Source: Berberis thunbergii (lineage: Eukaryota; Streptophyta; Magnoliopsida; Ranunculales; Berberidaceae). Taken from it: DNA of 64,000 nucleotides. Location: the NCBI GenBank assembly GCA_003290165.1, contig QNQO01007572.1, positions 62,001 through 126,000 on the forward strand, in the 5' to 3' direction. The position numbers were made by a program, and so were the translations under genes. The notes beneath the pieces were generated by a model, which did not search any database, had not been told where the DNA came from, and saw nothing but the letters and a program-made list of their open reading frames with translations. Below, in pieces: positions 1 through 12,000 of the stretch; the first letter of the stretch is position 1; each line of letters begins with the position of its first letter.

Positions 1-1158
1 CTCTAACTTTTCTTAGTGCATTAAGAAGCTCTTATTATGCTCGTATTGCCAGAGAAAATTATGCAATGTGATTATTGTTTCAAGTGCATCTTTGCGCGAG
101 ACAAGCTCCAATACAGAAGTATCATCTTCAACTTCATCTTTGTCATTTCACATGAATTTTAAGACGCATGCATCAAACGTAATTTTATTTTGTTGCAAAA
201 ATGAATAGATCTATGACTTCTATTTAATAAGACTAATTAATACATTAATGAACTTGTTTTAGTTAAACAAAATAGTTAAGTGTATATTAAATGTAATTTT
301 AGTTTATTGCGAAAACGGATAGATTCGTGACTTCTATTTGAAAAAACTAATTACATTCATGAACTTGTTATGGTTAAAAAAATACATAGAATAATGATAA
401 TTTTGTAATTAGGTAATATTTGTATAATCACAATACACAATACATGAATTAAGTTCAATGTTTTTTGAAAAAAAATATATTACTAATTTATGTGTAAACT
501 AATAATTATTAATTTATAGAGGTTTAACATTAATTGTTAGGTAGATATGTTTGCAACATGTAGAATGCAACGCATCGAATGGATATATCGAAAGTCAGTC
601 AACAATTTTTAAGTGTATTTTGATATAAGAAATATTATCATTCTAAGTACACAATTGGCAATAGTAATAATTCTCTGATTTACAAGGTCTTCGATAACTC
701 TTAGGCAAAAATTGTACATTATAAACTGTAGTAATAAATTATTATGTCCATTACAAGTACTAGATATTATTTGAATAACCTCAGAATCTGCAAAGTGTCA
801 TGGATTGAGTGCATTATGAGGGCCAAGTCATTTATAAAAAATTAAGTCAAACTCAATAAAAAATTTTTGAAGAAAATGGACATTGAACATATAATCAAAA
901 GTAAAAAATTATTCAAAATAAAAACAAATACAAACAAAAAATAATAATCTACTTTCTTACCTTTAAACTGAAGGCTTCAAATAGCTCTTACAATTGTTTT
1001 CGACGATCTTTCATGAAGTCAAAATCCTCAATTACCGAATCAACGTTTAATTTTTCTCCTATCTCTTTTTCAATAGATGCACAAACATAACATCTTTAAG
1101 ATAACCATCTTACATTTTGTTACTAAGTCCAGACTTAAACAACTTCATAGCTAAGAAT
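1..1158. other. AT-rich stretch, no gene recognised
   Basis: No convincing coding region is seen. On the minus strand near 1-170 there is a short open stretch rich in Glu and Asp that I cannot assign. The rest is AT-rich and probably the decayed 3' side of the hAT remnant that follows. The C-terminal dimerisation segment expected for that transposase is not recognisable here. Confidence 0.4.
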
Positions 1159-4090
1159 TCATTTTCTGTTGTTGTAGAAACTGGAATAGTTAGCACCAGA
1201 CCAATTATTCAATCTATTAGAGGGTGCATTCACGATTTTTGTGTCTTTACCAATCATTGACACAATTTCGAAATTATGAAAAATTATTCGAGTCATCCTT
1301 TTTTGTACATCTAAACTGTAACATTGTGATTCATACTTTAGAATAACATTTTCTTGGGTCGTGAAATCTTTTAGATAGAACTTGTCTACCAACTCATATA
1401 TGTTATCAATGTTGAACATCTATATGCATATTTAGGTTCCAGTAAAACTATGTACACAAACCTTCATCATGTGTACGTTGAACATATTATTTAACTTTTG
1501 TACTTGAGAATGTCTACTAAAAATGATGGTCGTTTGTGATTGGATTTTGCTTTTTATGAAAGCAACCCTACCAATAGCAAAATGATCACGCATATCAGGT
1601 ATATCAATGTTATGTTGACTGAAAAATGATTTTACATTATCAAATGCGAGATGAAAAGGTGCACCCCAACCATATTCCCTTAACTTTCAAATCAACGACT
1701 TTGTAGTCTTGACTAACTAGACAACATTTAGAATTATCTAAAGTAACTTTACATATTTTGACTAAGCATAAGTTATTCCTAAAATTTCCTTAACCAAATG
1801 TCTGATGAAAATGAATTCAAACGATGTAATTGCATCCAATGTTGTGTTTCCATCTCTCTCTGAATAGTTGGATTCGTTTTTAATAATATACAATATAATT
1901 TTTGAGTTTGTGTCAAACATCCTTATCAAATTACAAACAAAATTAATTTAAGATCCCTATCTAGTGTCTCTAACTCGTTGCAAAGTTCCAACTTGATTAA
2001 GCTCTCGACCAAATTGAAGTTTACTACTAACAAATAATTGTGTTATGTTATTTCTTGAACAACTTGTAATTTATCATGTCGTTTCATAAAAACACTAACA
2101 ATAATGATAACATGAGCTAATTTATTAAAAAATGAATACAGCGGAATAACTTCTTTAGGCTCGACTTGGTACACCGTAAAGTAATGTTTTTGCATTATTT
2201 TATGAGCGGTTACACAAATATAGGTGCTTGGTACAATTTGCATAAAATAGTTTATGGAAATCAAATTCCACGCCTCCGTATCTTGTAGTTAAGTGGTCTT
2301 GCAAATCTTTACAGGTTAAAATCTTCTGTAAAACTTTGCAAGTCTCACTCTTTCCTTCAAAGTCTACTTAGATAGTCCAACTTTAAGGTAACAAGTTTTT
2401 TTAGAGCACTTTTTAATAAAAATAATTATAACTCTTTATAAGGAAACAACTAATTATTATTATTATTATTATTATTATTTAATAATTCTTTTTATAAAAA
2501 TAATGAATAATAGTAGGGGGAGAACGAGTTAATTAGAATTGTTTTTCAATTTTTATGTAGTTGGTGTTTGCATAAATGCAATATCCAGGCCAACCAAGCA
2601 AACATTGGGTGTATGCGTTTTTTTCATTAATTGTTACCAAGCAGTTGTAAAGCAATGCATTGCAAATTAATGCATATGCAAACTAATGCAAATGCAAAGT
2701 TTTACGGTGTACCAAGCGGAGCCTTAGTTGCAACCACTAATGCTAATGAGAGTTTGTGAGCAAAACAATGCACATAATATGCATACCGACACTCATTCTA
2801 TAAAATAAAGTTTGTAATCCATTCCATGCACTACACATGTTGTTAGCTTCGTCAAAACCTCATCCTTTAAAATTTTACTTAAATTATTTAGGGAAAGAAC
2901 ATTGGAGATTTCATTTTCAAAGTCATTGAGTAGCGTTAGGAACATGAATAATACATAAAACCTTTCAAGTAAACATCAATTTTTATCAGCAAACATTCGA
3001 ACAATAACCATTTGTTCTATTTTAGATTCATCTCTTGTTTCATCAACAATAGTGCAATATTTTGCATCGCTCACCTCTTCACGAATTTTATTCCCTCATT
3101 TACTAAAAAAATCTGCAATATTTGTTTTTGTTCTAATGGTACATATACTTGGTAATTTCAACAACATTTTCTGAGATAACATTGTTGACCTTATCAATAT
3201 TGGAAGCTAAAAGTTTTAGTATTTCAATGAAGTTTTAACAATTTTTAGAAGCAAGATATTTGTTGTGACATCTTGTAATGTTAACCACCGAACAACCTCA
3301 ATTGAAGTTTTCACCTGTAGCCTATTTTTTTTTATAATTTTTTCATAAGTTTGTTTGTGAAAAATTATTATGATATGATTGTTTCATTAGATCATTGCAA
3401 GCTTGTCCTGCTACATTATACACCGAGTCAACATATTTTCTCATATGATTTAAGAAAACATAATTTTTTCCATTAACTTTCTTCCACTTTTGAAACCCTT
3501 CAATTGTGAATGTGTTGAGACGCTCATTCACCTTCTTCTTAAAAATAAAAGCAAGGTAGACAAAATATTGCATTATTTGATAGGCAATACTCTAACCGCC
3601 AAACTAACTTCAACCAAGAGGCTTGAAATCGCCTAAGATGTCTTTTTTTTTTTTTTTTTTTTTTCCAGAAAATGGAGAAGTTGAAAGTGATGGTTGATGA
3701 TACGATTCGAATTTAAGGTATGCACATCGAATTTCATCATGAAACTCTACAAGGTGATCACATATTTGAGTACATAATCCCGGATCACATTTTAAAGAAT
3801 TTAATTTAACATAAAGATTTTAATTTAACATTTTAAATTTATCTGATCTCAATTCTTGGAAGTTTTGAATGATGCTCGTTACTTGAGTTTGCAATAAGAT
3901 TTGACTCAATATTTGAATTGTAAATAGAATTGGGAGTTGATGAATTACCTTTTTGATGTTTTGGGGACAATCCACTTGAAACACTTATCAATTGTTTGTT
4001 GATTTTCCCATTATAAGAGCACACAAACAAACAAAGAGGCACGTGAGCGCACAATCCACTGACAACTTGCAACCCGCATTGCACAAACAA
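1159..4090 (-). pseudogene. TTF-type (ZMYM1-like) hAT transposase, degenerate
   Basis: Remnants of a plant hAT-family transposase with a TTF-type zinc finger, read on the minus strand. From the N-terminal side I see: a block with DPGLCTQICDHL and DEIRCAYLK (about 3,690-3,800), typical of the region before the TTF finger; FQASWLKL plus LEYCLSNNAIFCLPC (about 3,560-3,640), the finger itself; FTIEGFQKWKK and NHMRKYVDS (3,343-3,520); a block near 3,000-3,070 reading AKYCTIVDETRDESKIEQM, which matches the catalytic-core start of the family; and a C-terminal part with IYELVDKFYLKDFTTQE and YSLDVQK (1,159-1,419). Frames change repeatedly, stops interrupt the blocks, and a MITE sits inside. The protein cannot be made. 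Family assignment is confident; exact ends are not. Confidence 0.8.
2158..2723. mobile_element. Tourist/Harbinger-like MITE with TTA target duplication
   Basis: About 566 bp bounded by near-perfect 23-bp inverted ends. The left end reads ggctcgacttggtacaccgt; the right end is its complement with two mismatches. TTA flanks it on both sides (2,155-2,157 and 2,724-2,726), the target duplication expected for PIF/Harbinger elements. The interior is AT-rich, with an (ATT)n run at about 2,452-2,479 and no coding capacity. It is inserted in the hAT remnant. Confidence 0.75.
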
Positions 4091-4808
4091 ACAAGGAGAT
4101 ACGTGAAAATAAATTCTCTAAGGATATCTAGTTGATCATGGTAAGAGAAAAATATTTAAAAGAAATGATAAAAAGTTGTAGTATAATAAGATAATTGCAA
4201 AAAACAGAAAAATAAGGAACCAAAGAAAATAGAACAATTCCAATAATTTCACATTGGCAACATATTTATAAAGTGTTGTTTAATGTGATCATTTGTGCAA
4301 ATGAAAGGGTGCGACTTTGTGCAAAGCTCATTAGTTAGTAGTGTAACTATTAAATTACTATAGATTATTTGGTATGACTTACTATCACCTCCCTTTTAAG
4401 TAGGAATGTCAATTAGTAACCCAACCCGTTTTGTAGGGGGTTTGGGTTTTGAAAAAATTACTCGACATGACCCATCAAATTTGTGGGTTGGGTTTGGGTT
4501 TGAGGTTTTGACATGATTTATATGAGACTAACCCATTTTTTATTTCATAATTATTATTTAATTAATAAGCATATTAGTTTATATATGTTTTTTTGTAATT
4601 ATATGGCTTTAGAACGGTTATGTAGTGTGACAAAATAGAACCGTGCCAAACTTGCACTTCGAGTAAGTACAAACTTTAGAAAAAAAGACTTTGGCATGGT
4701 CGGAAACATTGTTAAAATGTAGTAATAATGATTAAACGTGTCTAGGCGGATCAACCAAACACGACATAGCTCAAAGCCGTCTTAGGTTTTGATTTGACTA
4801 GTTAACAC

Positions 4809-5800
4809 AAGATTTTAGTTTGAATAAGAGTTAATTGCTACTTGCCCCTATTATAAATAGTTAACTGCTAAGTACACTAATCATTATTCATTATTGCACT
4901 TACTCCCCTTGACTAAGAGTCAACATCTATTGACCCTTAGTTTTAAAAGCAGATTACCAAAATACCACTGAGAAATCAAAGGTTGAGATAAAATCTTTCA
5001 TATATTGAACATCTCATCTTTAGGAGAATCTTAAGGCCCAATTGTAATCGTATCTCGAGAAAAATCCAAAAGTTTATTAAAAAGTTGTATTTCAAAAGCT
5101 CATATCAAGGAAATCTAATGGTCCAAATTTAATCATACACACATTTCGAGGTAAATCTAACGATCTAAATTTAATTATGCACACATCTCAAAGTAATCTA
5201 ACGGTTCAGATTTAAGCGTAGACACATCTTAAGGTAAATCTAATAGTCCAAATTTAACCATGCATGCATTTCGAGAAAATATAATGGCTAAAAATTAAAC
5301 TTCCACTTCTTTTTCCTCCTCTGTTTCGCAGCCCTGCCATCATCAAAACAGAGGAGGAAGAAGGAAGAGGAATAAGTGGAGATTTTTTTCAGCCATTGGA
5401 TTTTTCTCGAGATGCATGTACAATAAAATTTAGACAGTCAAATTTTCTAGAGATATGTGCATGATTAAATTTAAAGTGTTAGATTTTTCTTGAGATGTGT
5501 GTACGATTAAATTATATCGTTAGATTTTCCTCGAAATGAGCTGTTTAAGATACACAATTTTAAAATAAATTATTGGATTTTCCTCAACATAAGATGCTCG
5601 AGATAAAAACATTCAATCTCAGCCTGTGATTTATTAAGGGCATTTTGGTCATTTAATTTAAAAATACATGGTCAATGGACATTGACTGCTAGTCAAGGGG
5701 GGTAAGTGCAATAGTGAATAATGATGGGTGTACTTAGCAATTAACTATTTATAATAGATGGGAAGTAGCAATTGACCCTTTGAATAAACACGATACAAAA
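4809..5800. mobile_element. Fold-back element with ~230-bp inverted ends
   Basis: The left arm (about 4,809-5,040) and right arm (about 5,560-5,800) are inverted copies. Both hold the block attgctacttgcccc / tattataaatagttaa / attattgcacttac. Inside are ~42-bp repeats that switch orientation at the centre, where a short palindrome (about 5,300-5,380, aacagaggaggaag) forms the tip. The whole ~1 kb could fold into one long hairpin. No protein is encoded. It resembles a non-autonomous fold-back or MULE-type MITE; no clear target duplication was found. Confidence 0.7.
5108..5282. repeat. Tandem 42-bp repeat, four copies
   Basis: Four successive ~42-bp units share the core aaatctaa-ggtccaaattta followed by a cacacatttcgagg-like end. 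Inverted copies of the same unit (tctcgagatg...gattaaattta) occur at about 5,390-5,560, and again in the later copies at 5,925-6,080 and 6,520-6,700. Confidence 0.7.
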
Positions 5801-7110
5801 TTTTATTTTGTTCATTGTGTCTTTATCCAATCACAAGAGTGTCAACGTGCTCTACGTGCACGGATATTCGGGAATTTTTAAAAAATGTGTAATAATATTT
5901 TCATTTGTAAGGTCCTATTTATGCATGATTAAATCTAAAGCGTTTGATTTTCTCGAGATGCGCATATGATTAAATTTGTATTGTCAAGTGTACCTCGAGA
6001 TGTGTGCATATTTAAATTTAGACCTTTAGATGTATTTTCGAGATGCGTGTAAGATTAAATTATATCGTTAAATTTTCCTCGAGATGAGCTGTTTGAGATA
6101 TAAAACTTTTAAATAAATTATTGAATTTTCTTCGAGATACCAATTATGATTTCAATTTGACCTAAGGAATTTATTCGAGATCAGATGTTTGAGATACGAA
6201 ACATTCAATCTCAACCTGTGATTTATCAAGGGCATTTTGGTCATTTAATTTGAAAATACACGGTCAATGGACGTTAACTGCCAGTCAAGGGGTAAGTGCA
6301 ATAGTGAAAAATGATGGGTGTATTTAGCAATTAGCTATTTATAATAGGCGGTAAATAGCAATTAACCCTTTGAATAAACCCAATACAAAATTTTGTTTTG
6401 CTCATTGCGTCTTTATCCAATCACAAGGGTGTCAACGTGTTCTACATGCGCAAATATTCATGAATTTTAAAAAACTTATAATAATATTTTTCATTTGTAA
6501 GGGCCTATTTATGCATGATTAAATCTAAAGCGTTTTATTTTTCTCGAGATGTGCATACGATTAAATTTGTATCGTCAAGTGTACCTCGAGATGTGTGTAC
6601 TATTAAATTTGGGCATTTAGATTTATCTCGAGATGCATGTAATTATATCGTTAGATTTTCTCGAGATGAGCAGCTTAAGATAAAATTTTAAATTAATTAT
6701 TGATTTTTTTCGAGATACGATTACGATTTCAATTTGGCCTTAGAATTTTCCTCGAGATGATATGGTCGAGATATGAAAATTCAATCTCAGATTGTGATTT
6801 ATCAAGGGCATTTTGGTCATTTAATTTGAAAATACATGGTCAATGGACGTTGACTACTAGTCAAGGGGGGTAAGTGCAATAGTGAATAATGATGGGTGTA
6901 CTTAGCAATTAACTATTTATATTTTATAATAGGCGGCAAGTAGCAATTGACCCTTTGAATAAACACAATACCAAAATTTTATTTTGTTCATTGTGTCTTT
7001 ATCCAATCACCAAGGTGTCAACGCGCTCTAAGTGCGTGGATATTCAAAATTTTAAAAAAACGTGTAATAATATTTTTCATTTGTAAGGGCCTATTTATAA
7101 TTTATATATA
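5560..7110. repeat. Tandem ~590-bp repeat derived from the fold-back element
   Basis: The right arm of the fold-back element plus flanking DNA recurs in tandem. The phrase tttatccaatcac occurs at about 5,823, 6,413 and 7,000, followed each time by gtgtcaacg and by aataatattttt-catttgtaagg. The spacing is about 590 and 585 bp. The block gggcattttggtcatttaat recurs at about 5,639, 6,231 and 6,809. The first copy lacks about 50 bp present in the later two. No coding region is seen. Confidence 0.75.
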
Positions 7111-7383
7111 AGTGAAGAGCTTCAAATAAATTATGTTAGGGGCTTAGGTTTAATTAATTAATATTGATAGTGGTTGGGTTTGATTATAAATAATCCTAAT
7201 TTGGGAGGGCAAAAGTGTAAAAAAATGTAATAGTATTTTTTTAATTTAAAGACACAAATACTTCTGAAACTATTCATTGGTCTTTGGTTTTACATTTAAT
7301 TAATTATTAAGAACATGAGAAGATAAAATTGGAAAGTAAAGTTAGAGTTTATGACAAACACTTTTTACCAATAATTCTTCCAT

Positions 7384-8735
7384 GCCTGGTGGGATGTGCC
7401 TGGGAGCATCCACAACACGTGAAATGTTGATGTGGAGCAAGTCCAACCACCCAAGTGACCAAACTGCCCTACCTCTCTCTTTCTTCTTTTCACCCAACAT
7501 TCGCCCACAGTCCATCTCCTTCCTCTTATTTTTCTTCTCCATGTTTTGGTCAGGAGAGTCTCAGGTCTTTCAGTATTGCCACAACACCTCCTCAGGAGAG
7601 ATTTCTTCAGTGTTTTCAAGTCCCCCCATTAAGTTTTTATGCATGCAGATGCAGATGCAGATGCAGAAGCAACAGAGCAGTGTGAGATCAGAAAGGATTT
7701 TGCAATCAATAGACTAAATCACTATTGACTGATGATATAAGACTAGCTACTCACTACCCATCATTTTTGTTCAGACTTCAGACTACTTGAAAGCTTAAAC
7801 TTGAAGCTCACTTACTTTTTCTTTGGTCTGTCTTGGAGAGGTGAGGAGGGTTTGTGGGAAAATGATGAGCACAACAAGATGTAGTAGTAGACATCCATTT
7901 ACTGGGGCATGAGTTGGAGCACCAAGCCATTATTTACAAACACTTGGTTTCTAGGGTTCCTATTCCACCCGAGCTACTATTTCCTTTTAGAAAGAGCTTG
8001 GAGTCCTCTTCTACTTCAACCTCTTCAAGACTCTTCCCTCATCAACCAAGTAAGATCATTTTTGTTATCTTGAACATTTTCAATTGTGGTGAAATTGTGT
8101 ATTTGATAATCTTGTAATTTGTAGATGCAATGGATTGGGATTGTTTTCAATTGGGTTTTGGAAGAAAGCTTGATCCAAAACCAGGGAGATGCAGGAGAAC
8201 AGATGGAAAGAAGTGGAGATGTTCAAAGGATGCTTTTGCAGATTCCAAGTACTGTGAAAGGCACATGCATAGAGGCAAAAACCGTTCAAGAAAGCATGTG
8301 GAACTTACTATTTCAACAACAAATCTACAATGCCACCCACAAACAATCCATCCTCATTCACCACCACCACCAACTCTTCTTACCAAAACCACACTTCTCT
8401 TCATCCTTTCCTTTAGTCCCATTCTTCACCTCCTCATGGTCTTGTTTTTTCACATCAAATCAACTCCCCCCATGTGGCTTTAGACTCACCATTGCTTAGT
8501 TACTAAAAGAAAGTAGCTATGGTCATGGATTGAAGAATGAAAGAACTTTCTTTTTAGAGGCTTCAGGGAGAAGAAGAATAGGATGAATGAGATGGACTGT
8601 AAGCGAATGTTGGGTGAAAAGAAGAAAGAGAGAAGCAGGGGCAATTTGGTCACTAAAGTCGTTGGACTTGCTCCACATCAGCATCTCACGTATTGTGGAT
8701 GCTCCTAAACACAAATAAGGCACATCCCACCGGGC
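7384..8735. mobile_element. Pack-MULE-like element carrying a GRF gene fragment
   Basis: Inverted arms of about 150-170 bp lie at 7,384-7,545 and about 8,580-8,735. Left: ggtgggatgtgcc, gagcatccacaa, gatgtggagcaagtccaac, then a ttcttttcacccaacattcg run; the right side is the same sequence inverted. Between the arms sits a spliced-gene fragment of a growth-regulating factor. Long inverted ends around host gene DNA is the layout of Pack-MULEs. A 9-bp target duplication was not found. An imperfect direct repeat beginning gacaaac flanks the element (7,353-7,368 and 8,742-8,758). No transposase is encoded, so it is non-autonomous. Confidence 0.7.
7862..8575 (+). pseudogene. Growth-regulating factor (GRF) transcription factor fragment
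   Basis: A copy of the 5' half of a GRF gene. GRFs are plant transcription factors whose QLQ domain binds GIF co-activators and whose WRC domain binds DNA. The copy begins MMSTTRCSSRHPFT at 7,862, then hits TGA at 7,910. In the next frame the QLQ domain continues as ELEHQAIIYK...VPIPPELL. A ~75-bp intron (gtaaga...ttgtag, about 8,050-8,124) follows. The WRC domain (8,130-8,300) is nearly complete: [17 protein letters not shown], then the Cys and His ligands in [17 protein letters not shown]. After another frame change, near 8,515-8,575, the GRF block YGHGLKNERTFFLEASG appears. The loss of a few bases inside QLQ and later frameshifts make it a pseudogene. Upstream, 7,550-7,861 looks like the captured 5' leader, with a gatgca run. 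Confidence 0.88.
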
Positions 8736-8741
8736 ACACTA

Positions 8742-9051
8742 GACAAACTTCTTTTTACTATTCATGTGGAGAAAAGGAGTTCTAGTAGAAGAGATGTGGC
8801 GTAACCTAAAATTTCCTTTTATTTACAATCAAGTACCCTCCTCAAATAATACACCCTCTTTTGGTGCGGATAGTTGTGGGCTTTTGTTTGGGATCCAGTT
8901 TGGCTTGATCTGAAAGGAAATCTCACCTCCCCACCGAACGAACACGAGACCGCCCCCCGTATGATTGCGAGGCATTTGTTGGCAAAGGAGGAGGAGTCAC
9001 AACACACATACCACATCTCCATCGATTATACAACACAAGAAGCAAGTTCCC
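8742..9051 (+). promoter_or_regulatory. Short upstream region and probable 5' UTR of the CD2BP2-like gene
   Basis: About 310 bp separate the Pack-MULE-like element from the start codon of the next gene. No clear TATA box is visible. The last ~60 bp (A- and C-rich, ending ttcccATGG) look like a leader with a fair initiation context. The promoter therefore probably lies in this short stretch, or partly in the inserted element. This is inference. Confidence 0.35.
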
Positions 9052-12000
9052 ATGGAAGAAAAGCCACCGCGCTCAAAACTCAAACGTCCACTTTCCGAAG
9101 ACGACGATGAATCCAGCAAACCTCCAATGTAAGTATCATCTCTCCTTACTTCTCTCTCTCGCTTAAACCCTAATTTCATTCATTACATTTCATTGCGTCA
9201 TTTTATTGATCGAATTGAATCGTTTTTTTTTTATTTTTTTTTATTTTTTATAAATTTATTGTTTGTTTGCTTTGCAATGTGCAACAACAGGCAAAAGAGG
9301 CCGAGATTTCCCAAAGGGAAGAAGGTGAAGAAGGCAGGAGATGAAGTTGTTAAAGCTAGTGGTGGTGGTATAGTCATCGGAGCCCAGGAGGAAGGAGCAC
9401 CCGACGTGCCTGACCCTAAGCGTGCTGCCAAGGAGCGCTCAAAGCGGCGAAGTGAGATCGCGACTGAGCTTTTCAATGGCGACATTTCTGCTGCTGAAAT
9501 CAATTATGAGGTTTGCTTTCCCCTCTCTCTTCTTTCTTATTTCAACTTGTATTTGAATGATAATTGTAATTGTATTTTTAGCTGCATCTCACTGAATAAA
9601 AGTTTGATTACCAATGAATTAGAACGATCATGCATCGGATGCACTTTAGCATAAGGAATTTAGACTATACATTCCTCATAACCGACTCTAATAGATGTAT
9701 ACAGTTAGACCTTTGGTCTAAATTATCAATTGTCCAAACTTATACATTGAGTTATAATGTCTGTCTCGTGGACAGCATTTACGAAGCCGTCTGCAGTCTC
9801 CCTATGGTTTGTTGCATCTCGCTCTATATACACCCTATATCTCTCTTTGTATGCATTCGAATTTTTACAAAATATGAGTGTGTGGGGGATGCCTTTTATT
9901 GTGTACATCATTCTGGAGTTTACTTAATTCAGGAGGCTTGTATTGCTGAAATATCAGGTTTGTTACCATTGAAGAAGAGTGACGTAATTTCTCGGCATAT
10001 ATCACTGCAGCACTGCCCAAGTGCAACACCAAAATCTTCAAGTTGAAATGAGGTATCCAAATGCGAAACAAACCCCTCTAGTCGATCCAACAAATTGAAG
10101 CCCTTCAGCGGAGTTTGTCGCATGTGTGGATTAGTGGTGGTCTATATATGACTTGATTAATCCACTTTCAGTTTCTTATTGGAGACATTCCTTGTTTTAC
10201 CAGTTGATTTTTGGGGCCTAGGGAACCATAACTATCCCACCATGACGCTATTAAAAAATTTGAATTGTAATTGCAGTGAGTTTATTTGAGTTGCTTCAGT
10301 GTGCAAATCTCACTTGACATTTTCCTCTCAAAATCTTTGCAAATTTCTAATCCTCTCTTCTCCTCAACATTCATTGCATCATTGTCGGTTTTAAAAACAT
10401 GTCCACACCATGTAGTGAGTAGTGACCTCTGAAGTCTAGCATCTCTCATCAATAGTATTCGAAATATCCATATATCTAGATTGTTTATTTTGAAAATTAC
10501 TAGCAATTCTCATTCGATTGATCAATGGCTTCTTAAATATAGTCAATTTCTGGCTTTGCATCACAATCCACTAATCAAAGCACTTTCACTAAAGGAATAG
10601 TATATTTCAAGCAATATATAATTCCATCCCAAAATCTTTATTGTTTAAGGTAATCTCTCGATGTGGCACCCTTCCATTTATGGGAAGAAAACATCTTCCT
10701 TTATAGGGCTGAGAATGAATAAGAAGATTAGAGTATTTATTTTTACTTGGGATTTTTATTTAAATAATTGGGATGGTCCACTGTAAAACTGAAGTATGAT
10801 TAGGATTAGGGTTAGAGTTTTCTTTTTCTTAAATAGGCTCGAGCATAAATTTTGTAATCAACTTTTGAAGTTTTGAGAATTTATTGAAAGGGGTTATTGG
10901 AGCTTTCTCAATTCAAGTTAGATTTGTGAGTTTATTTGCGTCCGCTAGATGGCATCATTCCTCAACCCCACTTTAAAGAAAGCGGATTAATGATATCCCC
11001 TGCCTCAGCATTGATGTGAGACTAGTGTAGGATGAAGCGTCTTGAATCTTGGCCATGTTCTTGATTACTTTAGGAGATTCTATGATGCGGTATTGATGCC
11101 TCGACGAATGCCAGCATATTATGAGTTTCAGAGGATGGTGCATTAACCATACATACCTTACTCTCATTTAGAAGGTTGAACGAGCTCCCGACATTAAACA
11201 TTTTTCCTCTTATTAGTCTAGTTAGCCATCATGTATCATCCACAGACTTGCATTAGTTAACTTATCCATGTTTCTAAGATGCCTTGTGGAGGGAAGACAA
11301 GTCTTAGACAAGCTATTCATTTCCATTAAATAATTTGAGTTAAGGTTTCGACCTTCCTATCCAGGCTTCGTGGGTTTTGAAAAGGCTTAGGAACATCTAT
11401 CTTGGGATTTCCTTATTTATGTGGTGGATAAGTTTGGTAATAGATAATTGGATGGGTTCAGATTTGTCTGTTGACTGATCAAATCTCTATTCTTATGAGA
11501 GGAACTGAACCATGTGGTTCAGTTGTTCAAGTCTCTTAAAGGGTTGGACAAGGAGACCTATTTTAGCCTTGCTTTTTCTTCTTATTGGTTTGGCAGAGGC
11601 GCTTAGTATGATGATGGAGAGAGCTTGTAAGTTTTATTTCCTAAACGTCTTCCAAAAGTTTGTCACCTTCAATTTGCGAATGATAGCATTTTCTTAATTG
11701 ATTTACATTTAAGTAGACAATTTTAAATTTTTTTATCAAAGTTTTTGAGTGTCTCTGGCTTTTCAGTATTTTGTGGTTTTACAGTATTTGAATCCATTGC
11801 ATCTTTCGAGAAATCTGCTTAGATAATTGATATCACCATTACTTGGTTGCCTTCATTTTTATGTGCAACATTTGGTTGTCACAAATTTTGAGTTTTCTTC
11901 TACAAAAGGCATGCGATAATGAGGCATTGCATTTTGCAGGATAATACTGATTTCATTGATGATGGGATTCAAATAGAACCTTTTAATCTCAACAAAGAGA

